The translations under genes were made by a program, and so were the position numbers. From Flavivirga aquimarina (lineage in GTDB: Bacteria; Bacteroidota; Bacteroidia; Flavobacteriales; Flavobacteriaceae): DNA of 32,145 bases. Location: NCBI RefSeq assembly GCF_030540835.1, contig NZ_JAUOEK010000090.1, positions 1 to 32,145 on the forward strand. Reading direction: 5' to 3'. Shown piece by piece: positions 9,801 through 21,300 of the stretch. Position 1 is the stretch's first letter. Every line of letters begins with the position of its first letter. The notes beneath the pieces were generated by a model. It was not told the DNA's origin. It worked only from the letters and a program-made list of their open reading frames with translations, and ran no database searches.

Positions 9801-12800
9801 ACAAGTTTAGGAAACCTAGTAAGTTTAGAAACCTTGTTGATTTCGAATAATAACTTAACAGGAACTATTCCTAATGAGCTAGGGAATTTACTATTATTAG
9901 AACAGTTACAATTATCATATAATGATTTTACTAATAGCATTCCAACAAGTTTAGGAAACCTAGTAAATTTAAAAGTCTTGTGGCTTCATAATAATAGCTT
10001 GACAGGTACCATTCCTGATGAGCTAGGAAATTTACCGTTATTAGAACAGTTATTATTATCAAATAATGATTTAACTGGTACGATTCCTCCATCTTTAAGC
10101 ACTATAAGTTCATTACAGTATTTTTGGTCTCAAAATAATGCCTTCGTTTTCAACAATTTCGAAAACGAACACAATACTTATACTACTAACTTAACAACAT
10201 ATAATTACACCCCCCAAGCCAAAGTAGACCAAGAAGAAACTAAAAATGTACTAACTGGAGAATCAATAACTTTAACTAGTACAGCCCTAACTAGTGTAAA
10301 TAATAGTTACCAATGGTATAAAGATGGCGTAGCAATTACTGGTGAAACCAATAAAGATTTGGTGATTTCTAACATTACAGAGGCAGATGCTGGCGTATAT
10401 TATTTTGAGGCTACAAATAGTATTGTTACAGGATTAACTTTAACCCGTAATGATATTACTTTAAATGTAGGTATTCCAGGAGCTTGCGAGGTTTCAGAAG
10501 CAGATCGTCAAATCTTAATAGATTTTTATAATGCTACCAATGGGGATAGTTGGGCAAATACCATTAATGTAAACCAACCATGGTTGGTAAACGACTCTAC
10601 TTCTTCTGTCTGTGATTGGTATGGGGTGACCGTAGATACAGCATCTAAAGTAGTAGGTATTCAATTGCCAAATAATAATGTACGAGGGGACATTCCAACA
10701 TTTATAGAGAACTTAATAGACCTAAAAACTTTAGATTTAAGTGAAAACGATGTTATTGGTGAGATTCCTGCGACCCTTAGTAATTTAGTAAATCTAGAGA
10801 CGCTAAACTTAAGTGGGAATGTCTTAGTAGGAGAAATACCAGAAACTATAGGGAATCTTACTGCATTACAAACCTTAAATTTAGGAGATAATAGGTTTTC
10901 TGAGGCAATTCCAAGTACAATAGGAAACTTACAAGGATTAGTATCTCTGGATTTAAGCGTTAATAAATTAACTGATGGGATACCAAGTTCGTTATATACA
11001 CTTCTAAATTTAGAATCGGTAAAATTACAAGACAATACACTCAATGGTACTATAAATAGTGCGATAGACAATTTAGTTCTATTACAAGAGTTCTGGTTGT
11101 CTAATAATAATTTTTCGGGAAGTATTCCTACTACTATTACAAACATTCCAGTATTACGTAGTGTACGATTAGATAATAATAGTTTTAACGGTGATATTCC
11201 TTTATTAATACCAAATTTTTCAGTACCTAATACAGAAGTTAAAATAGAAAATAACCGTTTTGTATTTAGTGATTTTGAAGCAGAATACCCAGATTACAGC
11301 ACGCAATTAGATGTGTTCACTTACGATCCGCAGGCTAAGGTCGATATTACAGAAACCATTTCTGTATTAGAAGGAGATCCTGTTACATTAGGAACAGTTG
11401 CTTTAACCAGTCCTAATAATAGTTATGTATGGTATAAAGATGGTGCTGTTATACCTGGGGCTACATCTAGTAGTTATACCATTCCAAGCTTTGATCCTTT
11501 AGTAGATGTCGGAGCCTATTATTTTATAGCAAGCAATAGTACGATTGCAAATTTAGAACTAACACGTAACACCATATATTTAGTAGAGCGTTTACCTGTA
11601 GAAGATCTCTCTGCGGTAGGAGTATGTTCTATAAACCCTTTCACCTATAAACAATGGGAAATAACCAATCCAAATGTTTTAGCTATAGAAGTTAATTGGC
11701 AAATTCTTGGCACATCGCAATCAGGAACATTTACAGCTATCCAAGGTACTAATTTGCTAACTACAAGTACAGAAACGGGAGGTAATACTATAGAAATAAA
11801 ATGGCTAAACGAAAGAGATATAGAACAGAGTACACAAGCTATTTCTAATGATACGTATTGTTACCCACCAGCAGATTGTATCGATGCTTTAATAGGTAGT
11901 GTAGATGGTAGTTTTGAAACAGCAACGACAGCACTTAACAATGGAAGAAATGGAAATTTAGATGGAACAAGCTGGGTGATAGGTACTGGAACACCAGATG
12001 CTTTTGTATTACCGTATAGTAATGAAGAAGACCCTTATCTAACGAGCATAGATGAGACATCACCAAATGGAGGAATATGTGTAGGAGCATTACGCGATAA
12101 TGATGTAGCAGAATCTTTTACAACAACAGTATCAGGTTTAACAAATGGGGTGACTTATATAGTTGAGTTTTATCAATCGAATGCTACATATTTATTAGAT
12201 CAAGAGTTTTTAGATGAAGCATTGGGGTTCTGGGAAGTGACTTTGGGTAGTACCACAAAAAGTAGTGAGTCTATGTATCCAAATTCTGGTCTCACAACTT
12301 GGGAAAGACAAAAGTTAGAATTTACAGCAACAGCAAGTTCAGAACAGTTGGAGTTTAAAGTAGGATCTTCTTCTTCAAACCCTACAAATGTGTACGAAGT
12401 ATATGTATTAATAGACGGTATTCGTGTTTATTCAAAACCAGCAATCCCATATTCAATAGAATGTGTAGATATAAACACTCAGGTTTTTTGTAATATAGAA
12501 GAAGATAATGAACCAACTATTGCAGATTTAGTAGCACCAGAAGGCGGAAATGTAACTTGGTATAGTAAACAAATAGGAGGAGAACTTTATTCTAATGATC
12601 TAGAATTAACAGAAATAGAAACATTAGGAAGAACTTCAGCCTCTTTTGTTTGGGCAGATAACGGTTCGGGAGACTTAAGGGTACCTGTAGAAATCTTATT
12701 TGATTTAGGTGCGCCAGAAGGACCAGATGCCCAATTTTTTGATATAGCCTCCAACTCAACAATTGCAGATTTACAAGCAGAAGGAATAGATGTGACTTGG

Positions 12801-14531
12801 TATGCTTCATATACCAGTACAAATCCATTACCAAGCACAACGCCTTTAATAAATGGTGTTAATTATTATGCGGCAAATGGAGAGAATTTGTGTCGTTTGG
12901 CAGTAAACGTTTCTATTGGTGTTCCAACACCTAATGGAGATGGTTTTCAAGAATTTTGTAGCACTACTAACCCTACTATAGATAATTTAGTTATGGAAGT
13001 TACTAGTGCCAGTTACGAATTGTTCTGGTATTCTGAAGAGATAGGTGGTAATCTATACAATAGCACCGATGCGTTGGAAAACGGAGTAACATATTATGCC
13101 GTACAAAGAGATGGAAATAATAATGAAGGAGAGCGAGTTCCAGTAGATGTATCTATCATTGATGTCGCATCAGAAGCTATAATTTATGAAAGAGATATAA
13201 CCCTACCAGAAGGCTATACATTAGCAAGTTTAACAGACTTTTTTGGATTAGATAGCACGGTTTTATGGTATGATGCAGCTCAAGGAGGGACATCTTACAG
13301 TAGCAGTTATGAAGTATTAACAGGAGAAACTTATTATGCAAGATTTAGTGAAGGGCTATGTCCATCGTTAGAAGTATTGGCAGTAACAGTAACCATAGCA
13401 GATGTTGAAGAACCCGAATTAATAACCTGTATAAAATTTGTGCCGCAACCAGGAGCAGAATATGTGATTAGTGGTTGGGTTAGAGAAGAAGAATTAGTAG
13501 CAGAACCAGCCGGAACAAAAGATTTTAATGATGATACAGAAGCTAAAGAAGCTTTTACTAGAATATTACAAAAAATAGCCGATGAAATTTTAAACAAAAA
13601 AGAAATCCCTGAAACTTTTGTGGTGGAATCCTTTTTTGAAGAAGATTTAAATTCTGATGTCTTATTACCATATATTAAAAACTTTACGGGTAATAAAGTA
13701 ACTATTTATGATTTTAAATTTGAGCAACAAAACTTTCAAGGCGTTTTTAAAACTATTGGATTCTCATTCTTTTTAGATCCAGATACCAATTTTAAATTTG
13801 TATACAATACCCCCAATATTGAATATCGAATATTCGGCCGTAGCTATACTTCAAGTTATAAATATCCATTATTAAATTATGACTTTTTAACTCTAACATT
13901 TAAAGATGTAAAAGTAGAAAATGGCATTTTTCAAATAGTTTCAGATTTTGAAATTAGTGCAAAAGGCAACGAAGAAGCCTTTACAGAAGTATCAAGTAAT
14001 AATCTTTTAAGGTTTTCCGGTAATGATTTATTAAGTTTTGTTCTTTATGAGTCAGGTATAGAAGAGACCATACAATTATTTGATTATTCTGAAAATCCAG
14101 ACTATGAAGTTATGGAATATGTAAATGGGGTTATAGAACTATCGTATAAAGATGTCGATGAAAACGATATTATATTAGGTACTGCAGAATTTATACCAAA
14201 AGGCGCCATCATTGATGGTTGGCAACGTATCTCAACAAGCTTTACAATACCTAATGATGCTGCATACATGAAGCTAACACTTAAAAATAAGGGAGATGGT
14301 CTTAATGCCTATTTTGATGATGTACGGATGCATCCATTTAATAGCAATATAAAATCGTTTGTATACGATCCGGTAACCCAAAGACTACAGGCAGAATTAG
14401 ACGAAAATAACTACGCCACTTTCTATGAATATGATACAGAAGGAGGTCTGGTAAGAGTAAAGAAAGAAACAGAACGCGGTGTATATACCATACAAGAAAC
14501 ACGCTCTGGAAATTCTAAATTGAATCAATAG
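6888..14531 (+). CDS. Giant LRR / Ig-like multidomain secreted protein ending in a YD (RHS) repeat
   Basis: This 2547-aa protein has a Sec signal (ending near residue 24, LKGFGQ). Five modules follow, starting near residues 25, 237, 579, 806 and 1197. Each has an LRR cap (ERxAL..LY, W..VCDWYGVTV), plant-type 24-residue leucine-rich repeats (LSNNQLTGIIPTSLGNL) and an Ig-like domain (SYQWYKDGVAI, DAGVYYFEATNS). Then comes a beta-sandwich region (about 1660-1850), four repeats of an Ig-like unit with WY...GG..Y...L..G..YYA (about 1885-2150), and a carbohydrate-binding-like stretch (WQRISTSFTIP, AYFDDVRMHPF). The end is an RHS-type YD unit (FVYDPVTQRLQAELDENNY, FYEYDTEGGLVRVKKETERG). LRR and Ig domains suggest binding to a protein or glycan on a target surface; this is inference. 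It sits 12 bp after the SpvB-like gene and 6 bp before the LolA-like gene. Near-identical 144-bp DNA repeats lie in module 4. Confidence 0.85.
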   Translation: MKIKFYKTYFLLLCLISALKGFGQCPVPVPTNERDALVALYNTTDGANWTNNTNWNTTADVCDWYGVTVTDGNVISINLTNNNLIGNIPLSMGSLSLLTTLNLDLNQLSGDIPDFSGVTHLSIDNNAFVFNNFENEHNAYTTNLTTYTYNPQAKVDQEETPTVLEGNSYTFTTNLSSPNNSYQWYKDGVAITDATSKDYTINSVALTDSGVYHVIATNSIVTGLTLERNTVTLSVTTDTCGVSEAEKQALLDLYTSTNGANWINTLANNQPWDTNIPVCDWYGVTVVDGKVIAVNLPTNNLTGNIPDTIGGLLHLNTLDLGDNNITGAIPLSLGTLLELEILLLPDNQLTGELPPALGSLSNLVTLDLSNNNLQSQIPISFCNLAKVTELNLSNNQLIGSIPSQLSLMQSLIRLDLRNNQLEGAIPYQIAGLYNLEFLGLSNNNFSGTIPITVSVSSNLEEFVFENNNFIFSDFESRHPSYTANLNVGYIYIPQAKTDIEETKTVTVNNPITLTTQLSSENNTYQWFKDGVAIDGATEREYTIDNALETDAGVYHFTATNSIIIGLTLERNPITLNVMQTCDVVSTERQALIDLYTTLGGTNWSNTLAGNQPWLVNDANASVCDWYGVVVENNSVVELNLSANALTGTLPDIFASLPALQAININNNNLQGSVPASIAAITGLGTLAIENNSFVFTDIETEFLTYNAKLGTGFTYNLQAKVDTEIIETVNETGAITLTTTALTSANNSYQWYKSGLPIAGATSKELTLTNVTSADAGAYYFEATNTVVNGLTLIRHFIKLEVLPADDTCGVSSIERDALMAFYNATDGANWANTLANNQPWDVNVPVCDWYGVTVTDGTVTSLNLSNNQLTGIIPTSLGNLVNLEFLRLGINSLTGTIPDELGNLGLLEQLQLQSNQLTGIIPTSLGNLVNLETLLISNNNLTGTIPDELGNLGLLEQLQLQSNQLTGIIPTSLGNLVSLETLLISNNNLTGTIPNELGNLLLLEQLQLSYNDFTNSIPTSLGNLVNLKVLWLHNNSLTGTIPDELGNLPLLEQLLLSNNDLTGTIPPSLSTISSLQYFWSQNNAFVFNNFENEHNTYTTNLTTYNYTPQAKVDQEETKNVLTGESITLTSTALTSVNNSYQWYKDGVAITGETNKDLVISNITEADAGVYYFEATNSIVTGLTLTRNDITLNVGIPGACEVSEADRQILIDFYNATNGDSWANTINVNQPWLVNDSTSSVCDWYGVTVDTASKVVGIQLPNNNVRGDIPTFIENLIDLKTLDLSENDVIGEIPATLSNLVNLETLNLSGNVLVGEIPETIGNLTALQTLNLGDNRFSEAIPSTIGNLQGLVSLDLSVNKLTDGIPSSLYTLLNLESVKLQDNTLNGTINSAIDNLVLLQEFWLSNNNFSGSIPTTITNIPVLRSVRLDNNSFNGDIPLLIPNFSVPNTEVKIENNRFVFSDFEAEYPDYSTQLDVFTYDPQAKVDITETISVLEGDPVTLGTVALTSPNNSYVWYKDGAVIPGATSSSYTIPSFDPLVDVGAYYFIASNSTIANLELTRNTIYLVERLPVEDLSAVGVCSINPFTYKQWEITNPNVLAIEVNWQILGTSQSGTFTAIQGTNLLTTSTETGGNTIEIKWLNERDIEQSTQAISNDTYCYPPADCIDALIGSVDGSFETATTALNNGRNGNLDGTSWVIGTGTPDAFVLPYSNEEDPYLTSIDETSPNGGICVGALRDNDVAESFTTTVSGLTNGVTYIVEFYQSNATYLLDQEFLDEALGFWEVTLGSTTKSSESMYPNSGLTTWERQKLEFTATASSEQLEFKVGSSSSNPTNVYEVYVLIDGIRVYSKPAIPYSIECVDINTQVFCNIEEDNEPTIADLVAPEGGNVTWYSKQIGGELYSNDLELTEIETLGRTSASFVWADNGSGDLRVPVEILFDLGAPEGPDAQFFDIASNSTIADLQAEGIDVTWYASYTSTNPLPSTTPLINGVNYYAANGENLCRLAVNVSIGVPTPNGDGFQEFCSTTNPTIDNLVMEVTSASYELFWYSEEIGGNLYNSTDALENGVTYYAVQRDGNNNEGERVPVDVSIIDVASEAIIYERDITLPEGYTLASLTDFFGLDSTVLWYDAAQGGTSYSSSYEVLTGETYYARFSEGLCPSLEVLAVTVTIADVEEPELITCIKFVPQPGAEYVISGWVREEELVAEPAGTKDFNDDTEAKEAFTRILQKIADEILNKKEIPETFVVESFFEEDLNSDVLLPYIKNFTGNKVTIYDFKFEQQNFQGVFKTIGFSFFLDPDTNFKFVYNTPNIEYRIFGRSYTSSYKYPLLNYDFLTLTFKDVKVENGIFQIVSDFEISAKGNEEAFTEVSSNNLLRFSGNDLLSFVLYESGIEETIQLFDYSENPDYEVMEYVNGVIELSYKDVDENDIILGTAEFIPKGAIIDGWQRISTSFTIPNDAAYMKLTLKNKGDGLNAYFDDVRMHPFNSNIKSFVYDPVTQRLQAELDENNYATFYEYDTEGGLVRVKKETERGVYTIQETRSGNSKLNQ
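9489..10064 (+). repeat. 144-bp in-frame tandem repeats in the LRR gene
   Basis: Units start at 9489, 9633, 9777 and 9921, exactly 144 bp apart, with a fifth diverging copy from 10065. Each unit encodes two 24-residue LRRs (NQLTGIIPTSLGNLVNLE... then NLTGTIPDELGNLGLLEQL...). The first three are nearly identical at DNA level; the fourth has drifted. The array is in frame, so copy-number change by slippage or recombination would add or remove 48 residues without frameshift. Confidence 0.9.
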
Positions 14532-14537
14532 TAGGTA

Positions 14538-15275
14538 ATGAGAAAAATAATAATATGTCTGTTACATAGTCTCTTTTTATTAGGATCGGTATTAAATATA
14601 CAAGCTCAAAAACCAAGTGTAGGAGAACTATTAAATAAAGTCACGAATTTTTATCAAAAAACGAATCAATATCATATAGATATGACTTTTACTATGTATC
14701 GGGGAATTACAGGAGATAAACTAACAGAATCCTACACAGGTACCATGGAAAAAAATGACGAATATACTAAGAATAGTACTTTAGAAACATTGGTATATCG
14801 TTTTCCGCAAGCACAATTAATTGTAGATAAAAATCAAAAAAAGATGATCTATAATAAATTAGATACTCATGCTATACAAAATGCTCCAATTGATCTTAGC
14901 TCTTATATGAAGTATTATGATAAATCACAAATATTAGAAGAAGGTAACCAATGGGTTTGCGAATTAATAGCATCACAAAATGTTTTTTCAGAACTGCCTT
15001 ATGGTAAAGTACTCTTATATGTAAGTAAAAAAGATTACAGAGTAACCAAACAAATACTGTTTTTCTCTAACCTTATTCCATTTCGAGGAAAAGAAGCATC
15101 AGATATAGAACAAGATTATGGAAGACTTCATATTGATTTATTATACGATTTCAATAAAAAAGTAGAAAAAAAGGAATTGGCATATTTTATTACAAAAACA
15201 GTCAATAATAAAATACAATTACAAAAAGATTTTGCCAGCTATCAATTGGTAGATCAAACAGAATACAATAAATAA
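14538..15275 (+). CDS. LolA-like periplasmic protein (putative lipoprotein-carrier fold)
   Basis: This 245-aa protein has a clear signal peptide (residues 1-23, ending NIQAQ). The mature part begins with the helix PSVGELLNKVTNFYQKTNQY, followed by alternating beta strands (HIDMTFTMY, ESYTGTMEK, AQLIVDKNQKKMIYN, YGKVLLYVSKKDYRVTKQIL). The layout and length resemble LolA/LolB and related outer-membrane lipoprotein carrier folds, though it is a remote match by eye. It lies between the LRR gene (6 bp upstream) and the RHS gene (33 bp to its likely start). A role as a dedicated periplasmic chaperone for exporting the flanking hydrophobic giant proteins or lipoproteins is a plausible inference, not shown. 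Confidence 0.6.
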   Translation: MRKIIICLLHSLFLLGSVLNIQAQKPSVGELLNKVTNFYQKTNQYHIDMTFTMYRGITGDKLTESYTGTMEKNDEYTKNSTLETLVYRFPQAQLIVDKNQKKMIYNKLDTHAIQNAPIDLSSYMKYYDKSQILEEGNQWVCELIASQNVFSELPYGKVLLYVSKKDYRVTKQILFFSNLIPFRGKEASDIEQDYGRLHIDLLYDFNKKVEKKELAYFITKTVNNKIQLQKDFASYQLVDQTEYNK

Positions 15276-15308
15276 TCAAGTAAATACTAAAAGCGAATGT
15301 TTACTACT

Positions 15309-18300
15309 ATGAAAAATAAAATCACAAAAACACTGTTTTTTCTTTTGCTAATGCAAACGTACTTTTTAAGTGCCCAAGAGAAAACAAACTATAATTCTAC
15401 CGAAATAGAAGCTGTACTGGGAACAACAACGCCTTTGCAATATGTAACCACGAATCTGGATGTGGTAGGAATAGTTAAAAATACAAACCCTATGGGGTAT
15501 ATAAGCCTCTATATAAAAGAAAACGAGCCTCCAAATGATTGGTTTTCCTATACATTACGGTTAAATGTAACTCCAGCTTCGCTTTCTGGAGTATTTGATG
15601 GTACTTCTAAAGAAATTACCCTAAAAGTAGAACATAATACCCTCGCTGGAGCCATTGGTAGTTCAATAGATATAAGTAAACATATAGAAACAGGAGCTTA
15701 TGGTGTTAGTGTAGAGCTTATAGAAGGGATCTATACAGACTTATCCAATAGTGGTTCAACACCAGTTTCTAATGGTGCCGTACCAGCAAATATTGGTTTA
15801 GAGTTAGGGTTTAGTGCTACAACATTTACAGCCTTGTCGTCAACAATACCATTGGTTACATTGACTCCTCCTGTGCCTAATAGTAACGAGATACAACTCA
15901 ATTGGGATTCTATTGATGGTGCGATGTCTTATGATGTAGAATGGACATGGATAGACGGGTATGACGAAGATGAAACTATTTCACTAAGAGATCCAGAGAC
16001 CATTCCCTTTACAAAACACGATTTCGAACAAAACAGTACTCGGGTACAGACCTCAAACACAGCATACAGCATACCATTAATTTATGCTAAAGGCTATTTA
16101 ATTTATAGAGTAAGAGCTGTAGGAAGATTTTTAGAAGACACAAATGTTTATAGATATGGAGCGTGGAGTGAAGCAGAAGATGATAATTCAAATTTTCTAT
16201 CAGATTGGAATGCAGTATATCCTATAAGTGATGACCACCAAGTTGATAAAAACTGGCAATTTCAAGCATCTTATGCAGAAGAGGGAAAAAAGAAAGAAGT
16301 AGTGAGTTATTTTGATGGTACCCTGCGTAACCGTCAGACCGTAACAAGGATTAACTCCGACGATAACATTATTGTTGGCGAAGTTATTTACGATGCACAA
16401 GGAAGACCAGCTGTAGAAGTGTTGCCAGTACCTACCAACAGTGAAGCTATAGATTATACAGATAACTTTAATTTAAACACTATAGGAGATATTTATAGTT
16501 ATCAAGATTTTGATACAGACGACCTTAATATTTTAGATGAGGAAACCTTATTAAAAGGAATGAATACCTTAAATGGAGCCAGTAAATATTACTCATCAGT
16601 TAATGATGTAAACAGTGCGTTTAAAGATAGAATCCCAGATGCACAAAACCATCCTTTTTCTCAAATAGAATATATGCCAGATAATACAGGAAGAATTCTT
16701 AGAAAAGGAGGTGTAGGCATAGATCATCAATTAGGAAGTACCCACGAAATGGAGTATCATTACGGAACCCCAGAGCAAAAAGAGTTAAACCGTTTGTTTG
16801 GGTATAGTGTGGGGCATTTTTCACATTATAAAAAAAATACAGTAATAGACCCTAACAGGCAAGCCAGTATTAGTTATATCGATCCGCAAGGAAGAACCAT
16901 AGCAACTGCATTAGCCGGTATTTCACCAACCAATTTAGATGCTTTAGAAGATGAAATTGATGCCAATCAATTACTACATAAACGTGTTACCACAGATTTA
17001 TTAGGAAAACTAGATGCTTTAGCTACAGATACACCACAGGACAATAATATAAAACAGTCAACTCAAGCTTTTGGAGCACAAGAAGATGCATTAGTTTATT
17101 CTGCGACAAAACTTGCTGTAGAACCGTCTGAACTAGATTTCTCTTATACACTTCAAACAACAGATTTTGAGTATACATGTACAAGTGGTTTAGTTAATTA
17201 CCCAGTCGTTTACGATTTGTTTGTAGATGTATTAGACATAGAAGGGAATAGTCTGGTGTTAAATCGTGAAGATCCAACTTTTAACCTTGCAGACTTTTCG
17301 CTAGACGTACCAAGAGGAGCCTATAGTATTACAAAAAACTTAGTAGTAAATAAAAACACATTAGAAACCTATGCAGATGCATTTATAGATAAGTTAACAA
17401 CACCAGGTGATGCATGCTATATAGACCCAGAAGTAGTAGTGCCTGTTCCTGCAGAGATTATAAATGGTTGTTTTGTAAGCTGTGAAGATTGTGAAAGTTC
17501 ATTAATTGCAGAGTATGGTAATGCTATAGGTTATAGCAATGCTAAAATGGAAGATTACGATTTCACAGACCTAGAAGAGACCTTAACAACAGAAGAATTA
17601 GACGAAGAAAAAGCAAGATTAATTGTAGCTTTTAAAGAACAATGGGAACAACTTATTCTAGCCTGTAATGCCCCATGTACAGATGGTACCGATTTAGCAA
17701 ACCTTTCTTCAGAAAACATTGTAGCTAACTCCATGTCTTGTAATATAGCACGTACTGTATTATTAAACGATATGAAACCTACCGGGCAATACGGGCAATA
17801 TCTAAGTGTTTTAATAAATGAAGGAAATGGAGAAACAATAGATGAAGTTATACAAACCACGCTAAATATTTTTAATGAAGGAAACCGTTTAATTAGTACA
17901 GAAACAGACGATAGTCAAATTCGCAATAGCTGGCGTAATCCAAGGCATCCTAATGATCCATTGCCAAATGGAAACGAATTATATACCCAAGGGCATTACT
18001 ATAATACAGACGGCACCATAAGCTATATAAAAGTAAAAGAAACGACAGATGCAGATGGAAATAACACCTATACACCAGACATTCAATTAGGAATAGAGTT
18101 AATACCCGTTACAAAAAACACCAATAACGATGAGTATTTAGTAGAACCACAATATTTAGCCAATGTAGAAGATTTTATTGCTTCGGGTGTTTGGCAAGAC
18201 CAATGGGCAGAATCACTTATCGTATACCATCCAGAATATTGCTATTTACAATACGGAGAAGCTATTTGTGGCATTACTAATAATGTTACAACTGCTATAG

Positions 18301-21300
18301 GGAGTCCTTTAATGAATTCTGATGGTTACGATCAATATTTACGTCAATTAGACACCTATGCTAGTGCAGGTTCATTAGCAACTGGTACAACTATAATGAC
18401 TCAAGATCCATTTTTTAGCGGAGGTACTCCTTCAGAATTAAGTGCTATACAATTTAATTTACGAAACAGTATCATGTTCGAGGCACTTACCAAAAACTAT
18501 AATAATACAGGACTTAGTTTAGAAGAATATGCATTGGCAAATGTAACATGTAATAGTGTTACAGATTGTAATACAGAAGGATCAACCGTATCTATATTAA
18601 CAACAACTGCACAAAGAGATGAATATTGGGCTATTTATAAATCCAATTACAGTAATGTAAAACAAATGATCCAAACATTTTATGGTAATATCTATGCAGA
18701 AAGTAAAAACTGTTATAATGGATGTATTGGAGAAGAAGATAAACCTGTAAATCTATTATCGGTACTGGCCGATTTTAATGATGTAAACAAAAGCGGATTT
18801 GATGCAATTATAAAAGCAGGAGAAGATAAAATATGTAATAGTGATGTTGCGAGCGATTATACAACAAAAGAAAAACGCTTTAAACCATCAGATAATTTAT
18901 ACGATTCTGGACAAGATGCAGCAGATATCGTAAATGAATATGGAGAATATACAGGTTACGAGTATTATATACAAACAGGAGTATGCCCATTAGCAAGAGA
19001 TTTACAAATCTTTTTAGAGTCTTCATTTAACGATTTTGGAACCCAATCTCCTGGGATTTCTGGAGAGAGAGCATTTACAGGTAAATACTTAAGTAGGGAT
19101 TTGTATCAGGATTTAGGAGGGAATCTGGAAGAACTGCAACAACCGGGAGATGTTATGTTAACAAGCACACCTAATGGACTTAGCTTAGAATTAAGTTTTG
19201 GAGTAGGAGATATTCCAATAACAATAACACTACCAGATGGTACGCAAACATGGGATAATTATGGAGACGCGAATTGGGTCATTACTAAAGTAAGCCATAT
19301 TAAATCAGACTATGATGATGTAGCCGAAGTATTTACCTTTAAGGCAGTAGCTCAAGTACGTACTAGTTTTGTAGCTACAGATTACGAAGAAATTGTTATT
19401 AGTGGTACCACCCAAGCACGTATATCAGACTGTAGTGTTGTGCGAGACTCGGGAAGTGTAGGACAATATTTAGGTAACGGAGGAACTTCTGGTCCGTTAG
19501 GGTATTGTTCTGAAAAACAACGTTTTACGTACGCATTTTTAGAGCTTTTAAATGAGCTTTACAATGCTAGTAGCCTAAATACGACAGTCCCATTAAATAG
19601 TATTTCGGCCTATAGTAATAGTTATTTAAAAACCTTTTTTGGTGGTGGTACAGCAACATGGAGCAATACAGGAAATATGTATTTTATAGAAGTTGATGAT
19701 GTAAAACGCTTTATATTAGAGTTGGAAGAAAATGAAACTTTACCAATCATAGGTGTTGCCGATTTTACAGGGATGGGTTTAAGCTATGAATATAATGAAG
19801 AAGGGGTCATTACCAAGCAAAATGTTCGAATTACGTATTTAACGGAATCAGATAAAATTAAAGAAAATAAAATTGGAACGCTATCACAAGAAATTATAGT
19901 AGATGAACCATTGTTTAAAACTAAATTTTTCTTAAGAAAACAGATATCATATGGAGGCCTAACTGGAGATGGTTCTCAAGGAAATAGGCAATACTATAGA
20001 GATGTATATTTTACACCCAAAAATGTTGGAATTTTTCTTGATGAGCTTGCAGATATTCAGTTTAATATTAATTTCAATAATTATTCCACGGATCCTGCAG
20101 ATTATAGTACGGCTGAAATGATTATAAATGGGCAAAATTTTAAAATGTCCGATGGTACTTTAAAAGTTGATTTTATTGATGGTCTGGCGGAAGCATATCA
20201 ACATTTCCCTCAGACAAATCGTCTTTCTTGGAATAGATATTACGGTCAAACTTTTGATATTTATGATTTTTCATACAATATCAATAACAATGAACGCATT
20301 TTTAATTTAAATGAAGGAAATGGTGCTGCAATATCTACGAATGGTTTAGGAGTTATTAATGTAAATGAAAGTAGTTGGTTTACAGATCCTATTTTAGGTA
20401 CAGGATTAAAATTTGATAGCTCTTTAGAAGCAGGGTGGCTTGATTCCATTCCTTTCATTTATGAAGAAGGAGCTGTTATTAGCTTTAATGCTAGGATTAA
20501 ATTTCAGGACGAATTACCTTATCAGACTCCAAACGATAATTTTGGATTTATAGCACATATTGATTACGAAGACCCTGAGGATAGCGATAACCTATATGTG
20601 TTAATGGTTGCTGCTGATAAAGGAGATGAACCAATAGTACCATTTCCGGAACTATGCGATTCACCTCCCTTAGCATGTATTATACCAATACCAGATCCAG
20701 TAAGCTGCACAGACAAATATCCTATGTATGTAACGTTAATGAATACCATTAACGATAAAGAAGAAGACTTTGGAGAAGATTTAGCCGAGGATGAAGGAGA
20801 CATTGTAAGCGAAGAGGAGTTTTGTGCCAACTCGTACCAATATTTAGTAGACGATTACCAGTATTATATCACTACGTTTGGTATTACCAGTGTTTTAGAT
20901 TTAGACTATATATCTATAGCCCGTTTTGGAGCAACAGAATTTAATTATGGGTTTCCAGGCATTCAAGGTATTATAAACTTGTATCAAACCCATGTAACAA
21001 CTACAAGAGCCAATGCAGACGAGTATACTATGGATTGGGCTGCATTTACATCAAATTATTTAAACCAGCCAGAAAACAAGAGTACTTGTGTACCAGTACC
21101 CTTCCCTGTGAATTTTGATTCAGTAAATATAGACATCCCAGAAGAAACACCTTGCGAACAATTTTATGCCAGTGTTACCGCAGCATATTCTAAAGATGTT
21201 TATGATAATCTTATAGCCACCAAGCGAGAAGAATTTATAAATGCCTATTTAGAACACGCATTAAGTACGCCTGTAGAAACATTTAATATGGAGTACCCAG

